In this document: piece by piece, positions 9,082 to 18,253 of the stretch
How the letters are laid out: every line of letters begins with the position of its first letter
Numbering within the stretch: position 1 is the first letter of the stretch
Source of the DNA: G965207335 sp965207335
Lineage (GTDB): Bacteria > Pseudomonadota > Gammaproteobacteria > PS1 > Pseudothioglobaceae
DNA length: 64,000 bases
Direction: 5' to 3'
NCBI GenBank assembly: GCA_965207335.1
Contig: OZ242267.1
Coordinates: 806,001-870,000, forward strand
Notes under the pieces: generated by a model
Told to the model about the DNA's origin: nothing
The model's input: the letters and a program-made list of their open reading frames with translations, nothing else
Databases searched by the model: none
Translations under genes and position numbers: made by a program

Positions 9082-9741
9082 ATGAATCAAGATGAAATGA
9101 AACTACAAGTTGCAAAAGAAGCTCTAAAATATGTAATCCCTAACACTATTATCGGGGTAGGTACTGGCTCTACTGCTAATTTTTTTATTGATGAGTTAGC
9201 AAGCATAAAAGATAAAATAATAGCCACAGTAGCTAGCTCTGATAGTACTAGGGACAGATTAAAATCTCATAATATAAAAGTATTAGACTTAAACGAAGTT
9301 GGTAATATCTCGGTATATATTGACGGTGCTGATGAGATTAATGATAAATTACATATGATAAAAGGTGGTGGTGGAGCATTAACTCGCGAAAAAATAGTAG
9401 CCGCAGTTGCTGATAAATTTATCTGTATTGCTGATAGTACTAAGTTAGTTGATACTATGGGTAAATTCCCCCTACCTGTTGAAGTAATACCTATGTCGGT
9501 AAATTATGTAGTTAAAGAAATAGAAAAACTAACAACTGGCAAGGCAAAACTAAGACAAGGTTTTATAACTGATAATCAAAATGTCATCTTAGATATAACA
9601 GGTTTAACAATAAATGATGCCCCTAGTTTAGAAACTAAGTTAAACTCCATAGTTGGCATTGTATCAAATGGCTTATTTGCTAACAGAGGTGCTAATGTTT
9701 TATTATTAGGCACAAAAAATGGTGTTATTACTAAACAATAA
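9082..9741 (+). CDS. rpiA: Ribose-5-phosphate isomerase A
   Basis: Interconverts ribose-5-phosphate and ribulose-5-phosphate in the non-oxidative pentose phosphate pathway. The 219 residues match the family length exactly. GVGTGSTANFFIDEL near residue 28 is the phosphate-binding loop, YIDGADEI holds the substrate-binding aspartates, and KGGGGALTREKIVA carries the catalytic glutamate. It starts at ATGAATCAAGATG 40 bases after a MITE end and is followed by a convergent BepA-like gene, so it appears to be a single-gene transcript. Confidence 0.96.
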   Translation: MNQDEMKLQVAKEALKYVIPNTIIGVGTGSTANFFIDELASIKDKIIATVASSDSTRDRLKSHNIKVLDLNEVGNISVYIDGADEINDKLHMIKGGGGALTREKIVAAVADKFICIADSTKLVDTMGKFPLPVEVIPMSVNYVVKEIEKLTTGKAKLRQGFITDNQNVILDITGLTINDAPSLETKLNSIVGIVSNGLFANRGANVLLLGTKNGVITKQ

Positions 9742-9755
9742 GGTGAATTAGTCTT

Positions 9756-11156
9756 TTATTTTAAGTCCAACAACTTCATGTTATTTGTTAAATTAGTTAA
9801 ATTATAATCAGTTATATCTTTAAAATCATTATCACTGGTAATTGCTGATGCTTGTTTAAGATGAATTAGTGCATCTTTGTAATTGCCTTGTCTAACTAAG
9901 CTATATGACTTAGCAAGATGGTATCTATCTACTTGCTTATTAGCTACAAATAGCTCTGCTAGTAAATCATAAGTTAAATAGCTGACTTGTTTAGTCTTTG
10001 TTGTTATTCTAAGTAGATTAATTGCCTTTTGTAATTCTTTGTTATTTTGATATATTTGTGCCAAATAATAAATTATAGGCTCAAAATTATCGTTATTTAT
10101 AAGTGGGGTTAAATATTTTATAGCTTGCTCATGTTCATTATTAGCAGACAAAATTCTAGCATATAAAATATAACTAGTGCTAGATTGATTAAGCTTTAAT
10201 AATTTTTGCATAGTATTTTTAGCTTCTTTATATTCTTGTTTAATAAATAAATCATAGGCATTGATATAAAGATTGATTTTTTTATCATTAGTAGGGTTTA
10301 CCCGCTCAATAATTTTATAATATAATTTAGCTTTTATTACCTTATAAATGAAAGAATCTTTATAGTTATAACTAGTATTTATAGGTATTGTTTGTAGCAC
10401 TGCTGTCATACGATTAATACTAAGAGGATGGGTTCTAATATATTCAATAGCACCTTGCTCATCTTTTAATTTAGTAAAAAAAGCTATCATACCTCTGGGA
10501 TTAAATTGTGCCTTGGATAATATAATTGAGCCAACTCTATCGGCCTCTACTTCGTGCTCTCTGGTAAAGTTTACCGACCTTTGGGCAACCCCAGCTATAG
10601 TAGAGCCAATTATTGCTTGACTTAACTCTGAATTTTTAATAAATATAGATGCTAGTATTCCAGCACCTAATAAAATATTATTATCTTCTATTTTTGTTTG
10701 ATAGCGTAATAAATGCCTCTGGGTTATATGTGCTATTTCATGTGTTAAAACAGCAGCTAACTCCGCCTCATGCTCACTAGCTAATAATAATCCAGTATGA
10801 ATTCCTATATAACCATAAGGGCCAGCAAAAGCATTAATAGAACTATCTTGTAATAAAAAAAATCCATAATTTATATCTTTATCATAGCTATATTGTGTTA
10901 ATTTATGCCCTAAATTTGATATATAAGATGATATTTCAATATCTTTTATAACTTTATTAGTCTTAAAAATCTCTCTTAAAAACTCAATTCCTTGCTTTTG
11001 CTCTGTTAATGATTGTAAAGAGTTATTATTAATTAATTGTTCTGCATAAATATTAGAAAACGATAATACAAAAAACATTAAAAAACCCTTAAATATTGCT
11101 AAATATTTACAATATTGAATTATTAGGCTTTTATTAACTATCTTTTTTTTGGCCAT
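9756..11156 (-). CDS. BepA-like M48 metalloprotease with TPR repeats
   Basis: A 466-residue periplasmic protein: an N-terminal basic stretch and hydrophobic segment (about residues 18-38) serve as the export signal. The zinc motif HEIAH lies in VLTHEIAHITQRHLL and the third ligand is in REHEVEADRVG. The C-terminal half (about residues 250-460) has degenerate TPR helices. This is the architecture of E. coli BepA (YfgC, 487 residues), which degrades or assists misassembled outer-membrane proteins such as LptD and BamA clients. It is convergent with rpiA and preceded by about 250 bases without a gene. Confidence 0.88.
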   Translation of the reverse strand: MAKKKIVNKSLIIQYCKYLAIFKGFLMFFVLSFSNIYAEQLINNNSLQSLTEQKQGIEFLREIFKTNKVIKDIEISSYISNLGHKLTQYSYDKDINYGFFLLQDSSINAFAGPYGYIGIHTGLLLASEHEAELAAVLTHEIAHITQRHLLRYQTKIEDNNILLGAGILASIFIKNSELSQAIIGSTIAGVAQRSVNFTREHEVEADRVGSIILSKAQFNPRGMIAFFTKLKDEQGAIEYIRTHPLSINRMTAVLQTIPINTSYNYKDSFIYKVIKAKLYYKIIERVNPTNDKKINLYINAYDLFIKQEYKEAKNTMQKLLKLNQSSTSYILYARILSANNEHEQAIKYLTPLINNDNFEPIIYYLAQIYQNNKELQKAINLLRITTKTKQVSYLTYDLLAELFVANKQVDRYHLAKSYSLVRQGNYKDALIHLKQASAITSDNDFKDITDYNLTNLTNNMKLLDLK

Positions 11157-11404
11157 GACAGGTATTTATTTAGAATTAGCATAATTTTAACACTACAATA
11201 ATAAATATTTATAAGTAAAATACCCGCTTATGTTATGCAATAGTTTAGAATTAAATACTACTGCATTAAGTTATAAGGCTGGGATTTTAAACAAAATTTA
11301 TTATGACACTGTATAAAAGTTGTTTATTTGTACAGCAAACAACATAAAAACAATGCTACACACATAAATACCTTCTATACAGTAGTCTTTATTTATAATA
11401 TCTT
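11157..11404. other. Intergenic stretch with a degenerate AT-rich repeat
   Basis: This 248-base stretch between divergent genes includes ACTACTGCATTAAG at 11258 and AACAATGCTACACAC at 11350, which resemble parts of the diverged family at 42180-42345, 42760-42947 and 63640-63930. No RNA gene was recognised. It must hold the promoters of the protease gene and of pabA/trpG. Confidence 0.4.
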
Positions 11405-11986
11405 ATGTTATTAATGATTGATAATTATGATTCTTTTACCTATAACTTAGTGCAGTATTTTAGCATACTAGGTCAAAAGGTAGAAACATACAGAAATGAT
11501 GTTATATCAATAGCACAAATAGAGCAATTAGCACCAAAATATATAGTAATATCGCCAGGACCTTGTACTCCTAATGAAGCAGGTATTTCCTTAGATGTGG
11601 TTAAGTATTTTACAAATAAAATACCGATTTTAGGCGTCTGTCTTGGACACCAAAGCATAGTTCAGGCATTTGGCGGTAAAATAGTGCAAGCCAAAAAAAT
11701 TATGCACGGTAAAATATCAGAAGTGTATCATAATGGTAGCTCGGTATTTAAAGACATAGTTAATCCTGTTAAAACTACTCGCTATCATTCTTTGGTAGCA
11801 GAGCAAAAAAGCTTACCAGAATGCTTTACAGTTACAGCTTGGACTAAAGAAAAAAACAACAAAATAGAAGAAATAATGGCTATTAAGCATAAAAAATACC
11901 CAATATATGGCGTACAATTCCATCCAGAATCCATACTCACAGAGCACGGAATGGATATGCTAAAAAACTTTTTACAAGGACAATAA
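11405..11986 (+). CDS. Glutamine amidotransferase of anthranilate/aminodeoxychorismate synthase
   Basis: A 193-residue class I glutamine amidotransferase subunit that supplies ammonia to TrpE or PabB. MIDNYDSFTYNLVQYF at the start, PGPCTPNEAG, the nucleophile region GVCLGHQSI and the His-Glu pair in GVQFHPESILTEHG are all intact. TrpG and PabA cannot be separated by sequence alone, and in many bacteria one protein serves both. No trpE, trpD or pabB lies nearby; instead it is followed two bases later by a rhodanese gene, so neighbours do not settle the pathway. Confidence 0.93.
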   Translation: MLLMIDNYDSFTYNLVQYFSILGQKVETYRNDVISIAQIEQLAPKYIVISPGPCTPNEAGISLDVVKYFTNKIPILGVCLGHQSIVQAFGGKIVQAKKIMHGKISEVYHNGSSVFKDIVNPVKTTRYHSLVAEQKSLPECFTVTAWTKEKNNKIEEIMAIKHKKYPIYGVQFHPESILTEHGMDMLKNFLQGQ

Positions 11987-11988
11987 AT

Positions 11989-12405
11989 ATGACAGATTTT
12001 ATAAATTTTATGACTATGCAACCCATATTAGCAGCAATGTTTGGGATTTTGCTAGGCTTACTAATTTTTAGTTTTGTTAGCCCTAAATTTAAAAAATATC
12101 AAGAAATAAATGTCAATGAGTTAATAGAATTAATGAATAACTCTAAAATAACTATATTAGATGTTAGAGAAAAAAAGGAAAGAAAAGGCGGACATATTAA
12201 TGGTGATATTCATATGCCTATGTCACAAGTAAAATCTAAACTAGACACCTTAGATAAAAAGAAACCAGTATTAGTGTATTGTAGAAGTGGTAGCCGTTCA
12301 GCTCATATATCACAAGTGCTAGGCAAAAATGGATTTACCCCTTATAACTTAAAAGGTGGTTTTAATGCTTGGTCTTCTGCTAATATGCCAATTAGTAAAA
12401 AATAA
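11989..12405 (+). CDS. Membrane-anchored rhodanese-like protein (YibN type)
   Basis: A 138-residue protein with one N-terminal transmembrane helix (about residues 10-30) and a single rhodanese domain. The active-site loop CRSGSR lies in VLVYCRSGSRSAHIS, with the catalytic cysteine near residue 102. LDVREKKERKGGHI is the typical upstream motif. Proteins of this form (YibN) transfer or sense sulfane sulfur at the membrane. It starts two bases after the preceding amidotransferase stop, so the two are cotranscribed. YibN usually neighbours secB and gpsA; here gpsA lies 190 bases downstream on the same strand, keeping part of that order. Confidence 0.88.
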   Translation: MTDFINFMTMQPILAAMFGILLGLLIFSFVSPKFKKYQEINVNELIELMNNSKITILDVREKKERKGGHINGDIHMPMSQVKSKLDTLDKKKPVLVYCRSGSRSAHISQVLGKNGFTPYNLKGGFNAWSSANMPISKK

Positions 12406-12591
12406 TTAAGACTACTATATTAATATGGATTTTAAAAAATATAATAAATATAGGCTAACAATAAAACAATAGCTTAACTCTTATCCTATATAAAAACTTG
12501 TTAAGCAACTTTATAAGGACTATATATTTATACAAAAACAGCATAGTTTTAAAAAGTAGTATAACCACTATTTGCAGTAATATATAATAAT

Positions 12592-13548
12592 ATGATTAAA
12601 CCAAACATAGCCATAATAGGTGCGGGAAAATGGGGTTCTGCCCTAGCTTTATCTTTGGCTGATAAATATCAAATACACTTACACTGCTACGACAAAGCAG
12701 AATTAAGTAATGCTAACAATCTATCTAATAATATTAATCCAACAGCTGATATAAAAATTATCAGCAAATGTAATGCTATATTAATTGTAGTGCCTAGTAA
12801 TGCCTTTTGTGAAACCTTAGACAAAATAAAACCACACTTATTATCAAGTAGTAAAATTGCTTGGGCAACTAAGGGTTTTGATAGTAAAAATAAACAATTA
12901 ATGCATAAAACCTTTGAGCAAAAATTACCAAACCATACAGCTACTTTAATATCAGGACCTAGTTTTGCTTATGAAGTAATAAAGCAAAAACCAACCACTT
13001 TAGTAATTAGTAGTGAAGATAATAATAATAATAAATATTGGGCAGATATTATCAAAAATAAGTACATAAGAGCATATACTAATAATGATATTATTGGTGC
13101 ACAAATAGGTGGAGCTGTAAAAAATATCTTAGCCATAGCATCTGGTATTGTTGCTGGACTTAAATACGGTGCTAACACTCAAGCCGCCCTTGTTACCAGA
13201 GGTTTAGCAGAAATTACTAGATTAGGTTTAAGTTTGGGTGCAAAACAAGAAACTTTTATGGGTTTAACTGGTATTGGCGATTTGGTGCTAACTTGCTATG
13301 ATGATTTATCAAGAAATAGAAGTTTTGGCAAAAATATAATTAAATATAAAGATATAAAAACTGCTATAACAAATACCAACGGCACCATAGAGGGCTTAAA
13401 TGCACTAGATATGACACTAATACTAGCTAAGGACAATAATATTGAGCTTCCTATTTGTCAATATGTATATATGATAATTCATAATGATATTACCCCGCAA
13501 CAAGCAATCTACGAGCTAATGACAAGGGAGCAAATAGATGAGTGGTAG
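12592..13548 (+). CDS. gpsA: Glycerol-3-phosphate dehydrogenase [NAD(P)+]
   Basis: Reduces dihydroxyacetone phosphate to sn-glycerol-3-phosphate, the backbone of membrane phospholipids. At 318 residues it is slightly short of the usual 330-340. AIIGAGKWGSALA is the dinucleotide-binding loop, ATKGF and SGPSFAYEV are the substrate-binding motifs, and KNILAIASGIVAG carries the catalytic lysine; TRGLAEITRLGLSLGA and FMGLTGIGDLVLTCYD complete the signature. The stop at 13548 abuts the end of the convergent YiiX-like gene. Confidence 0.96.
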   Translation: MIKPNIAIIGAGKWGSALALSLADKYQIHLHCYDKAELSNANNLSNNINPTADIKIISKCNAILIVVPSNAFCETLDKIKPHLLSSSKIAWATKGFDSKNKQLMHKTFEQKLPNHTATLISGPSFAYEVIKQKPTTLVISSEDNNNNKYWADIIKNKYIRAYTNNDIIGAQIGGAVKNILAIASGIVAGLKYGANTQAALVTRGLAEITRLGLSLGAKQETFMGLTGIGDLVLTCYDDLSRNRSFGKNIIKYKDIKTAITNTNGTIEGLNALDMTLILAKDNNIELPICQYVYMIIHNDITPQQAIYELMTREQIDEW

Positions 13549-14196
13549 CTAAAAATTACCATTAATTGTTGATGTGCTTGTATTTAACCATAAGTCCGTT
13601 AATTGCTTGGAATATAAAATATCATAGGGCATTACAAAATAACCTTTGTCGCTATCTAAGTCTAACTCATACCCTAAGTCTTTAGCGGTTTTAGCATAAG
13701 CAAGCCAAATATAAGACGAGCAATGTAAATCAACTTTTTTTATTTCTTGCAACAAAGCATCATCTTTTGCAAAAAATGGATTATAACTAGCTGTTACTAA
13801 TTTATTAATATTAATTAAAAACTGTTTTTTAAATTTAGAGTCAAATTTTTTGTATCGCAAAACTTTAACATAATTTCTAGCAAACAACCAATCATAAATA
13901 TTTACTTGTTGAAAACCGTAGCCTAATTTTGGATATTCACCTACTTCATCTTTGCTAATTAATAATGCTGAATGCCCAAACCATGATAATGGATTAGTCC
14001 AGTCTTTTGGAGTTATTAGAATATCGCCTACTTGAAGTTTTTCCCTAGCATTAACAGCAACTATATGAGTTTTTTGCCAATTATTTTTATGTTTAGATAG
14101 TCCAGAAAACGAACAGCCATCTAAAAAAATGCCTAAAATAATTAAATAAATAAATATTTTTATATTACTGATATTAGCGTTTAGAAAATTGAACAC
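13549..14196 (-). CDS. YiiX-like permuted NlpC/P60 lipoprotein
   Basis: A predicted lipoprotein with a cysteine-histidine hydrolase fold. After a short hydrophobic N-terminus the sequence LDGC suggests lipidation, though aspartate at -2 is atypical and may favour inner-membrane retention. GDILIT followed by GHSALLI (histidine), then LHCSSYIWLAYA (cysteine) about 110 residues later, is the His-before-Cys order of the permuted YiiX/YaeF group. The rightmost ATG (14250) would place 25 codons inside rpsI, so I prefer GTG at 14196, which overlaps the rpsI end by 23 bases and would couple the two. Such enzymes act on amide or ester bonds; the substrate is unknown. Confidence 0.65.
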   Translation of the reverse strand: MFNFLNANISNIKIFIYLIILGIFLDGCSFSGLSKHKNNWQKTHIVAVNAREKLQVGDILITPKDWTNPLSWFGHSALLISKDEVGEYPKLGYGFQQVNIYDWLFARNYVKVLRYKKFDSKFKKQFLININKLVTASYNPFFAKDDALLQEIKKVDLHCSSYIWLAYAKTAKDLGYELDLDSDKGYFVMPYDILYSKQLTDLWLNTSTSTINGNF

Positions 14197-14566
14197 TCTT
14201 GCGTGCTTTTCTTTTGCCAACTTTTTTGCGTTCAACTTTTCTAGAATCACGAGTTACAAGCCCAACTTCTCTAAGTGCTGGTCTTAGGGTTTCATCGTAT
14301 TTCATTAAAGCACGAGTAACACCTAGACGAATAGCATTTGCTTGTCCTATATCGCCACCGCCTTTAACTGTGATATCAAAGTCAAAATTATCTACCATTT
14401 CTACAACTTCCAGCGGTTGATTAATAATCATACTGGCAGTTATGCGGGTAAGATATTCTTTGATTGGTAGTTTATTTATAATCATTTTACCTTTACCTTT
14501 TTTCATGTAAACTCTGGCAATAGATGTTTTTCTCTTGCCTGTGGCATAATAACTTTGTTTTTTCAT
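14174..14566 (-). CDS. rpsI: 30S ribosomal protein S9 (uS9)
   Basis: Small-subunit protein whose C-terminal tail reaches the P-site tRNA. It has 130 residues, the expected length, with the signature GGGDIGQANAIRLGVTRAL and the universal C-terminal ending (QFSKR). YYATGKRKTSIARV is the standard N-terminus. It follows rplM after two bases, the conserved rplM-rpsI operon; the YiiX-like gene downstream overlaps its 3' end. Confidence 0.98.
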   Translation of the reverse strand: MKKQSYYATGKRKTSIARVYMKKGKGKMIINKLPIKEYLTRITASMIINQPLEVVEMVDNFDFDITVKGGGDIGQANAIRLGVTRALMKYDETLRPALREVGLVTRDSRKVERKKVGKRKARKSVQFSKR

Positions 14567-14568
14567 AA

Positions 14569-14997
14569 TTAAATATCTAAAACTGTTGGTTGCTGTGCAG
14601 TATGAGTGTGTTCATTTTTTGCAAATACTTTTAGTTTTCTAAACATATCTCTACCTAATGGACCTTTTGGCAACATACCCTTAACGGCTATTTTAATTAC
14701 CTCTTCTGGCTTTTTAGCCATCATGTCTTTTAGTGGTGTTGATTTTAAATTACCAACAAATCCTGTGTGTCTATGATACATTTTATCGTTTAATTTATTG
14801 CCTGTAACAGTTATTTTACTTGCATTTACTACTATTATGTAGTCGCCTGTATCCATATGTGGAGTGTATTCTGCTTTATGTTTACCTCGTAAACGAGTAG
14901 CAATAACACTTGCTAAGCGACCTAGTGTTTTACCGCTAGCATCAACTATAAACCATTGTCTTTGTATGTCACCTGCTTTAATACTATAAGTACTCAT
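14569..14997 (-). CDS. rplM: 50S ribosomal protein L13 (uL13)
   Basis: Early-assembly large-subunit protein. From the ATG at 14997 (MSTYSIKAG) it has 142 residues, the same as E. coli; the longer frame adds six residues (MIFFSY) that the family lacks. WFIVDASGKTLGRLAS and the C-terminal GMLPKGPLGRDMFRKLKVF are diagnostic. First gene of rplM-rpsI. The AT-rich sequence just upstream (about 15003-15080) is present in a second copy at 18388-18471. Confidence 0.97.
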   Translation of the reverse strand: MSTYSIKAGDIQRQWFIVDASGKTLGRLASVIATRLRGKHKAEYTPHMDTGDYIIVVNASKITVTGNKLNDKMYHRHTGFVGNLKSTPLKDMMAKKPEEVIKIAVKGMLPKGPLGRDMFRKLKVFAKNEHTHTAQQPTVLDI

Positions 14998-15002
14998 ATA
15001 AC

Positions 15003-15080
15003 TAAAAAATATCAAATTAATTTACAGCGGTATTATAAACTGTTTTAACTTTTTTTTATAACTAATTAATTAAAAAAATA
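15003..15080. repeat. Direct repeat, left copy (rplM upstream region)
   Basis: About 77 bases beginning ATATCAAATTAATTTACAGC and running to ATTAATTAAAAAAAT recur with roughly 85% identity at 18388-18471. The two copies are in the same orientation and bracket the amino-acid transporter operon. The left copy is upstream of rplM and likely contains its promoter. Confidence 0.8.
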
Positions 15081-15119
15081 CCTATGCTAATTTTAGCAAT
15101 TATTTTAGTTAAGTAATTT

Positions 15120-15224
15120 TGAGACCTTTGCATAAATAGGGATGATTAGCAGAGCTCTGATTTTTGCTTAATGTCAGTGAATGGAAAGCGGGGTTTTGAT
15201 GATTATTTTTGTGCAAAGATCTCT
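15120..15224. mobile_element. MITE, short form, downstream of the transporter operon
   Basis: A 105-bp copy (TGAGACCTTTGCATAAA...GTGCAAAGATCTCT) with slightly decayed right end. It directly abuts the stop codon of the second permease gene on one side and faces the rplM promoter region on the other. Confidence 0.82.
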
Positions 15225-15920
15225 TTATATTAAAACTTTTTTGTGCTCATTTAACCTTTTTTCTAATAGGCGTAAACCAGCAAAAATTATATAACTTACT
15301 ACCATATAAAATAGTGCTGCAAATATGAATGCTTCAAAGGGAATAAAGTATCGAGCATTCATAATTCTAGCTGTTTGTGTCAGCTCTACAATAGTAATTG
15401 TACTAGCTAATGCTGTAGCTTGCATTAAAAATATTGACTCATTTGCATAAAGAGGGATAATTCTACGAATAACGCTTGGTAAAATGATATTTTTCAAATT
15501 ACCAATACGACTAAATCCAAAGGCGCGGCCTGCCTCTATTTCACCCTTAGGAGTTGCTTTTATAGCACCGTATATAATTTCTGTAGTGTAAGCAGCCGTA
15601 TTTAGTGTTAAAGCTAATAGAGCACAAAATAATGGCTCGCTAAATAAAACCCAAAAAATACTATCTCTTAATAATTCAAATTGTGCTAAGCCAAAATATA
15701 TAATATAAATTTGCAGTAAACAAGGAGTACCACGAAAATAAAAAACTACTATATCAACTATTTTAATAGTAAAAGTCATGCTACCGTCTTTTATTACAGA
15801 AAATACAAGAGCTATTATTAACCCTACTATCAAAGAAAAAAAGGTAAGAAACATAGTCATGGCAAAACCTGAAAAATACAAGTCTATGTTGTCATAAATA
15901 GTTGCTATATCAAAACTCAT
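15225..15920 (-). CDS. Polar amino acid ABC transporter permease (HisM/ArtM type)
   Basis: A 231-residue inner-membrane permease with about five membrane segments. The EAA loop, which docks on the ATPase, reads EIEAGRAFGFSRIGNLKNII near residue 150. It starts four bases inside the end of the preceding permease gene, so the two are translationally coupled and likely form a heterodimer. FRGTPCLLQIYIIYFG is typical of the basic/polar amino acid (HAAT) permeases for arginine, lysine or histidine. The exact substrate cannot be read from the permease. Confidence 0.9.
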   Translation of the reverse strand: MSFDIATIYDNIDLYFSGFAMTMFLTFFSLIVGLIIALVFSVIKDGSMTFTIKIVDIVVFYFRGTPCLLQIYIIYFGLAQFELLRDSIFWVLFSEPLFCALLALTLNTAAYTTEIIYGAIKATPKGEIEAGRAFGFSRIGNLKNIILPSVIRRIIPLYANESIFLMQATALASTITIVELTQTARIMNARYFIPFEAFIFAALFYMVVSYIIFAGLRLLEKRLNEHKKVLI

Positions 15921-16594
15921 AATTGATATTCCACATGATAGTGTTGCTTTATTTTATTTATTGCCTTAATAGATAGCCAAGTTAGCAATAAATACACTAG
16001 AGAAATAAGGAAATAAAATATAAAAGGCTGGTGTGTAGAACGGCTTGCTACTGTAGCTACAAATACCATATCGTGCAAACCTATTACTGAAAGTATTGCT
16101 GTTGCTTTTAATAATACTAACCAATTATTAGTAAGTCCAGGTAAGGCATGTAGCAACATTTGGGCGATAATAATACGCCTAATAATTAAGGACTTACTCA
16201 TACCAAAGGCTTTTGCCGTTTCTATTTGGTCTTTATCAACTGCTAAAATAGCTGCCCTAAAAGTTTCAGCCATAAAAGCACCAAAAATAAAAGACAAAGT
16301 AAATACCCCAGCATAAAAAGCATCAATATCTATATAATCTAAGCCGTAATAAGTACCTATATTATTTATTGCTATTTGCCCACCATAAAAAACTAAAAAC
16401 ATCATCACTAAATCAGGCACACCACGCACAACTAAAGTGTATATATTTGCACTAGCTTTGGTTATTATGGTATTACTTAACTTAGCAAAAGCCACTAATA
16501 AGCCAATAATTATAGAAAATAATAAGGATAGTAGTGCCACAGATAAACTAATAAATAGTCCATTGGCAAATGTTGGCAAATAGTCTAAGAGCAA
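15917..16594 (-). CDS. Polar amino acid ABC transporter permease (HisQ/ArtQ type)
   Basis: A 225-residue inner-membrane permease, partner of the next gene. VRGVPDLVMMFLVFYGGQ near residue 55 is typical of HisQ/ArtQ, and its EAA loop is QIETAKAFGMSKSLIIRRII. It has about five transmembrane helices. It lies between the binding-protein gene (37 bases upstream) and the second permease (four-base overlap), in the common order ATPase, binding protein, Q permease, M permease. Confidence 0.9.
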   Translation of the reverse strand: MLLDYLPTFANGLFISLSVALLSLLFSIIIGLLVAFAKLSNTIITKASANIYTLVVRGVPDLVMMFLVFYGGQIAINNIGTYYGLDYIDIDAFYAGVFTLSFIFGAFMAETFRAAILAVDKDQIETAKAFGMSKSLIIRRIIIAQMLLHALPGLTNNWLVLLKATAILSVIGLHDMVFVATVASRSTHQPFIFYFLISLVYLLLTWLSIKAINKIKQHYHVEYQL

Positions 16595-16631
16595 AACGAT
16601 AATACCATTATAGTCTTAATCAAGCTAAAAC

Positions 16632-17387
16632 TTAATCGCCGTATATATTGTAATCAAAATATTTACTGGCAATTCTATCATAAGTACCATTTGCACGGAT
16701 AGTAGCAATAGCATTGTTTAAGTTATTCTTTAATGTTCTATCTGTTTTACGAATAGCAATACCTATGCCTTCACCAAACCAATCTGGGTCAGAATAACTA
16801 GGACCAACAAAAGTTAATTTATTGCCATTTGCTTTAATAAAACCATCACCTGGTCCAATTTCATTAAATACCAAGTCAACGCGTCCCACTAATAAGTCAT
16901 TATTGGCATCTTCTTGGGTAGCATAGCGTCTAATTGTAACAATTCTGCCCCAATTATCAGTTAGGAATTTATCCATAATTGTCTCTTGTTGTACGCCAAC
17001 TTTTAGTCCTTTCATTTTACTATTGATAATTCTTATGTTATTATTTGATTTTTTAATAAATCTAGCTGGAGATGAATAATACTTACCAGTAAATGCTACC
17101 CTTTTCTTGCGTTCTGCGGTAATAGACATAGAGGCTATAATAGCGTCAAATTTACGAGAAAGTAGTGCTGGTATCATACCATCCCAATCTTGTGTTACCA
17201 AAATACATTTAACTCCTATTACCATGCACAAAGCATTAGCTATATCAATATCAAAACCAACAACACTGCCATCAGGATTTGTTTTACTAAAAGGTGGATA
17301 AGCCCCTTCAACTCCTATTCTTAAATCTTTAGCATAGCCTACTAAAGATAATAATAATAACATACTAAATACAATAACTTTTTTCAT
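16632..17387 (-). CDS. Periplasmic amino acid-binding protein (ArtJ/HisJ type)
   Basis: Family 3 solute-binding protein of 251 residues. The ATG at 17387 (MKKVIVF) is preceded by AGGAG and gives a clean signal peptide ending GYA at about residue 19; the longer frame would put a charged 14-residue extension before it. LRIGVEGAYPPFSKTNPDGS and GFDIDIANALC are the lysine/arginine/ornithine-binding hallmarks, and KVGVQQETI follows in the second lobe. It delivers substrate to the two permeases encoded next. Confidence 0.93.
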   Translation of the reverse strand: MKKVIVFSMLLLLSLVGYAKDLRIGVEGAYPPFSKTNPDGSVVGFDIDIANALCMVIGVKCILVTQDWDGMIPALLSRKFDAIIASMSITAERKKRVAFTGKYYSSPARFIKKSNNNIRIINSKMKGLKVGVQQETIMDKFLTDNWGRIVTIRRYATQEDANNDLLVGRVDLVFNEIGPGDGFIKANGNKLTFVGPSYSDPDWFGEGIGIAIRKTDRTLKNNLNNAIATIRANGTYDRIASKYFDYNIYGD

Positions 17388-17488
17388 GATTTTAATCTCC
17401 TTTTTAATTTTACAATTCCATTGTACCATACTACAATAAGAGTATATAAATTAAAATACGATGCAGTGAATAGACTATAACTATCTTA

Positions 17489-18253
17489 CTAACCTATTGC
17501 AGCATTTTTAATAAAGTTTAAAAAAACAGCAGATTTAGGGGCAGTAAATATTGTTTTAGTATCACTAAATTCTTCTATTTTTCCTTGATGCAAAAATAGT
17601 GTTTTATTAGATACATTTTTAGCGAATTTCATTTCGTGAGTAACTACCAACATTGTTATTTCTTCCTTTGCCAGAGAGCCTATAATACCTAATACCTCTT
17701 GTACTAATTCTGGGTCTAGTGCTGAGGTTGGCTCATCAAATAAAATAATACTAGGTGTTACAGCTAATGCCCTAGCTATAGCTACTCTTTGTTTTTGTCC
17801 TCCAGATAATTGGCTAGGAAATTTCCTCTCATAACCAGACATACCAACTTTAACCAAACAACTAATGGCTTTTTCTGTGGCAGTTTTTTTATCAATTTTT
17901 AATACTTTAATTGGCACCTCTGTAACATTTTGTAAAACATTCATATGTTGCCATAAGTTAAATTGTTGAAAAACCATTGCAACTTTTTTTCTTATTTGTA
18001 AAACTTGTTTCTCATCAATAAATCTCTTGTTATTTTTCGTACTAAAATTAATATCTTCACCTAAAATTTTAATACTGCCAGAATCAGGTATTTCTAGTAA
18101 ATTTAAGCATCTAAGCAGGGTACTTTTACCAGAGCCACTAGAGCCTAAAATAGCTATAACATCTCCTTGATAAGCAGAAAAAGAAACTTCTTTTAAAACA
18201 TCTGTTTCCAAAAAAGTTTTTTTAAGTTTATTAACACTAATAATAGCATCCAT
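17489..18253 (-). CDS. Polar amino acid ABC transporter ATP-binding protein (HisP/ArtP type)
   Basis: A 254-residue ATPase, first gene of the four-gene importer. Walker A is GSSGSGKSTLL, the signature is LSGGQKQRVAIARAL, Walker B is IILFDEP followed by TSALDPELVQEVL, and the H-loop is VVTHEM. These match HisP/GlnQ-type ATPases. About 60 bases separate it from the binding protein, compatible with an operon. The start ATG at 18253 lacks an obvious ribosome site. Confidence 0.94.
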   Translation of the reverse strand: MDAIISVNKLKKTFLETDVLKEVSFSAYQGDVIAILGSSGSGKSTLLRCLNLLEIPDSGSIKILGEDINFSTKNNKRFIDEKQVLQIRKKVAMVFQQFNLWQHMNVLQNVTEVPIKVLKIDKKTATEKAISCLVKVGMSGYERKFPSQLSGGQKQRVAIARALAVTPSIILFDEPTSALDPELVQEVLGIIGSLAKEEITMLVVTHEMKFAKNVSNKTLFLHQGKIEEFSDTKTIFTAPKSAVFLNFIKNAAIG

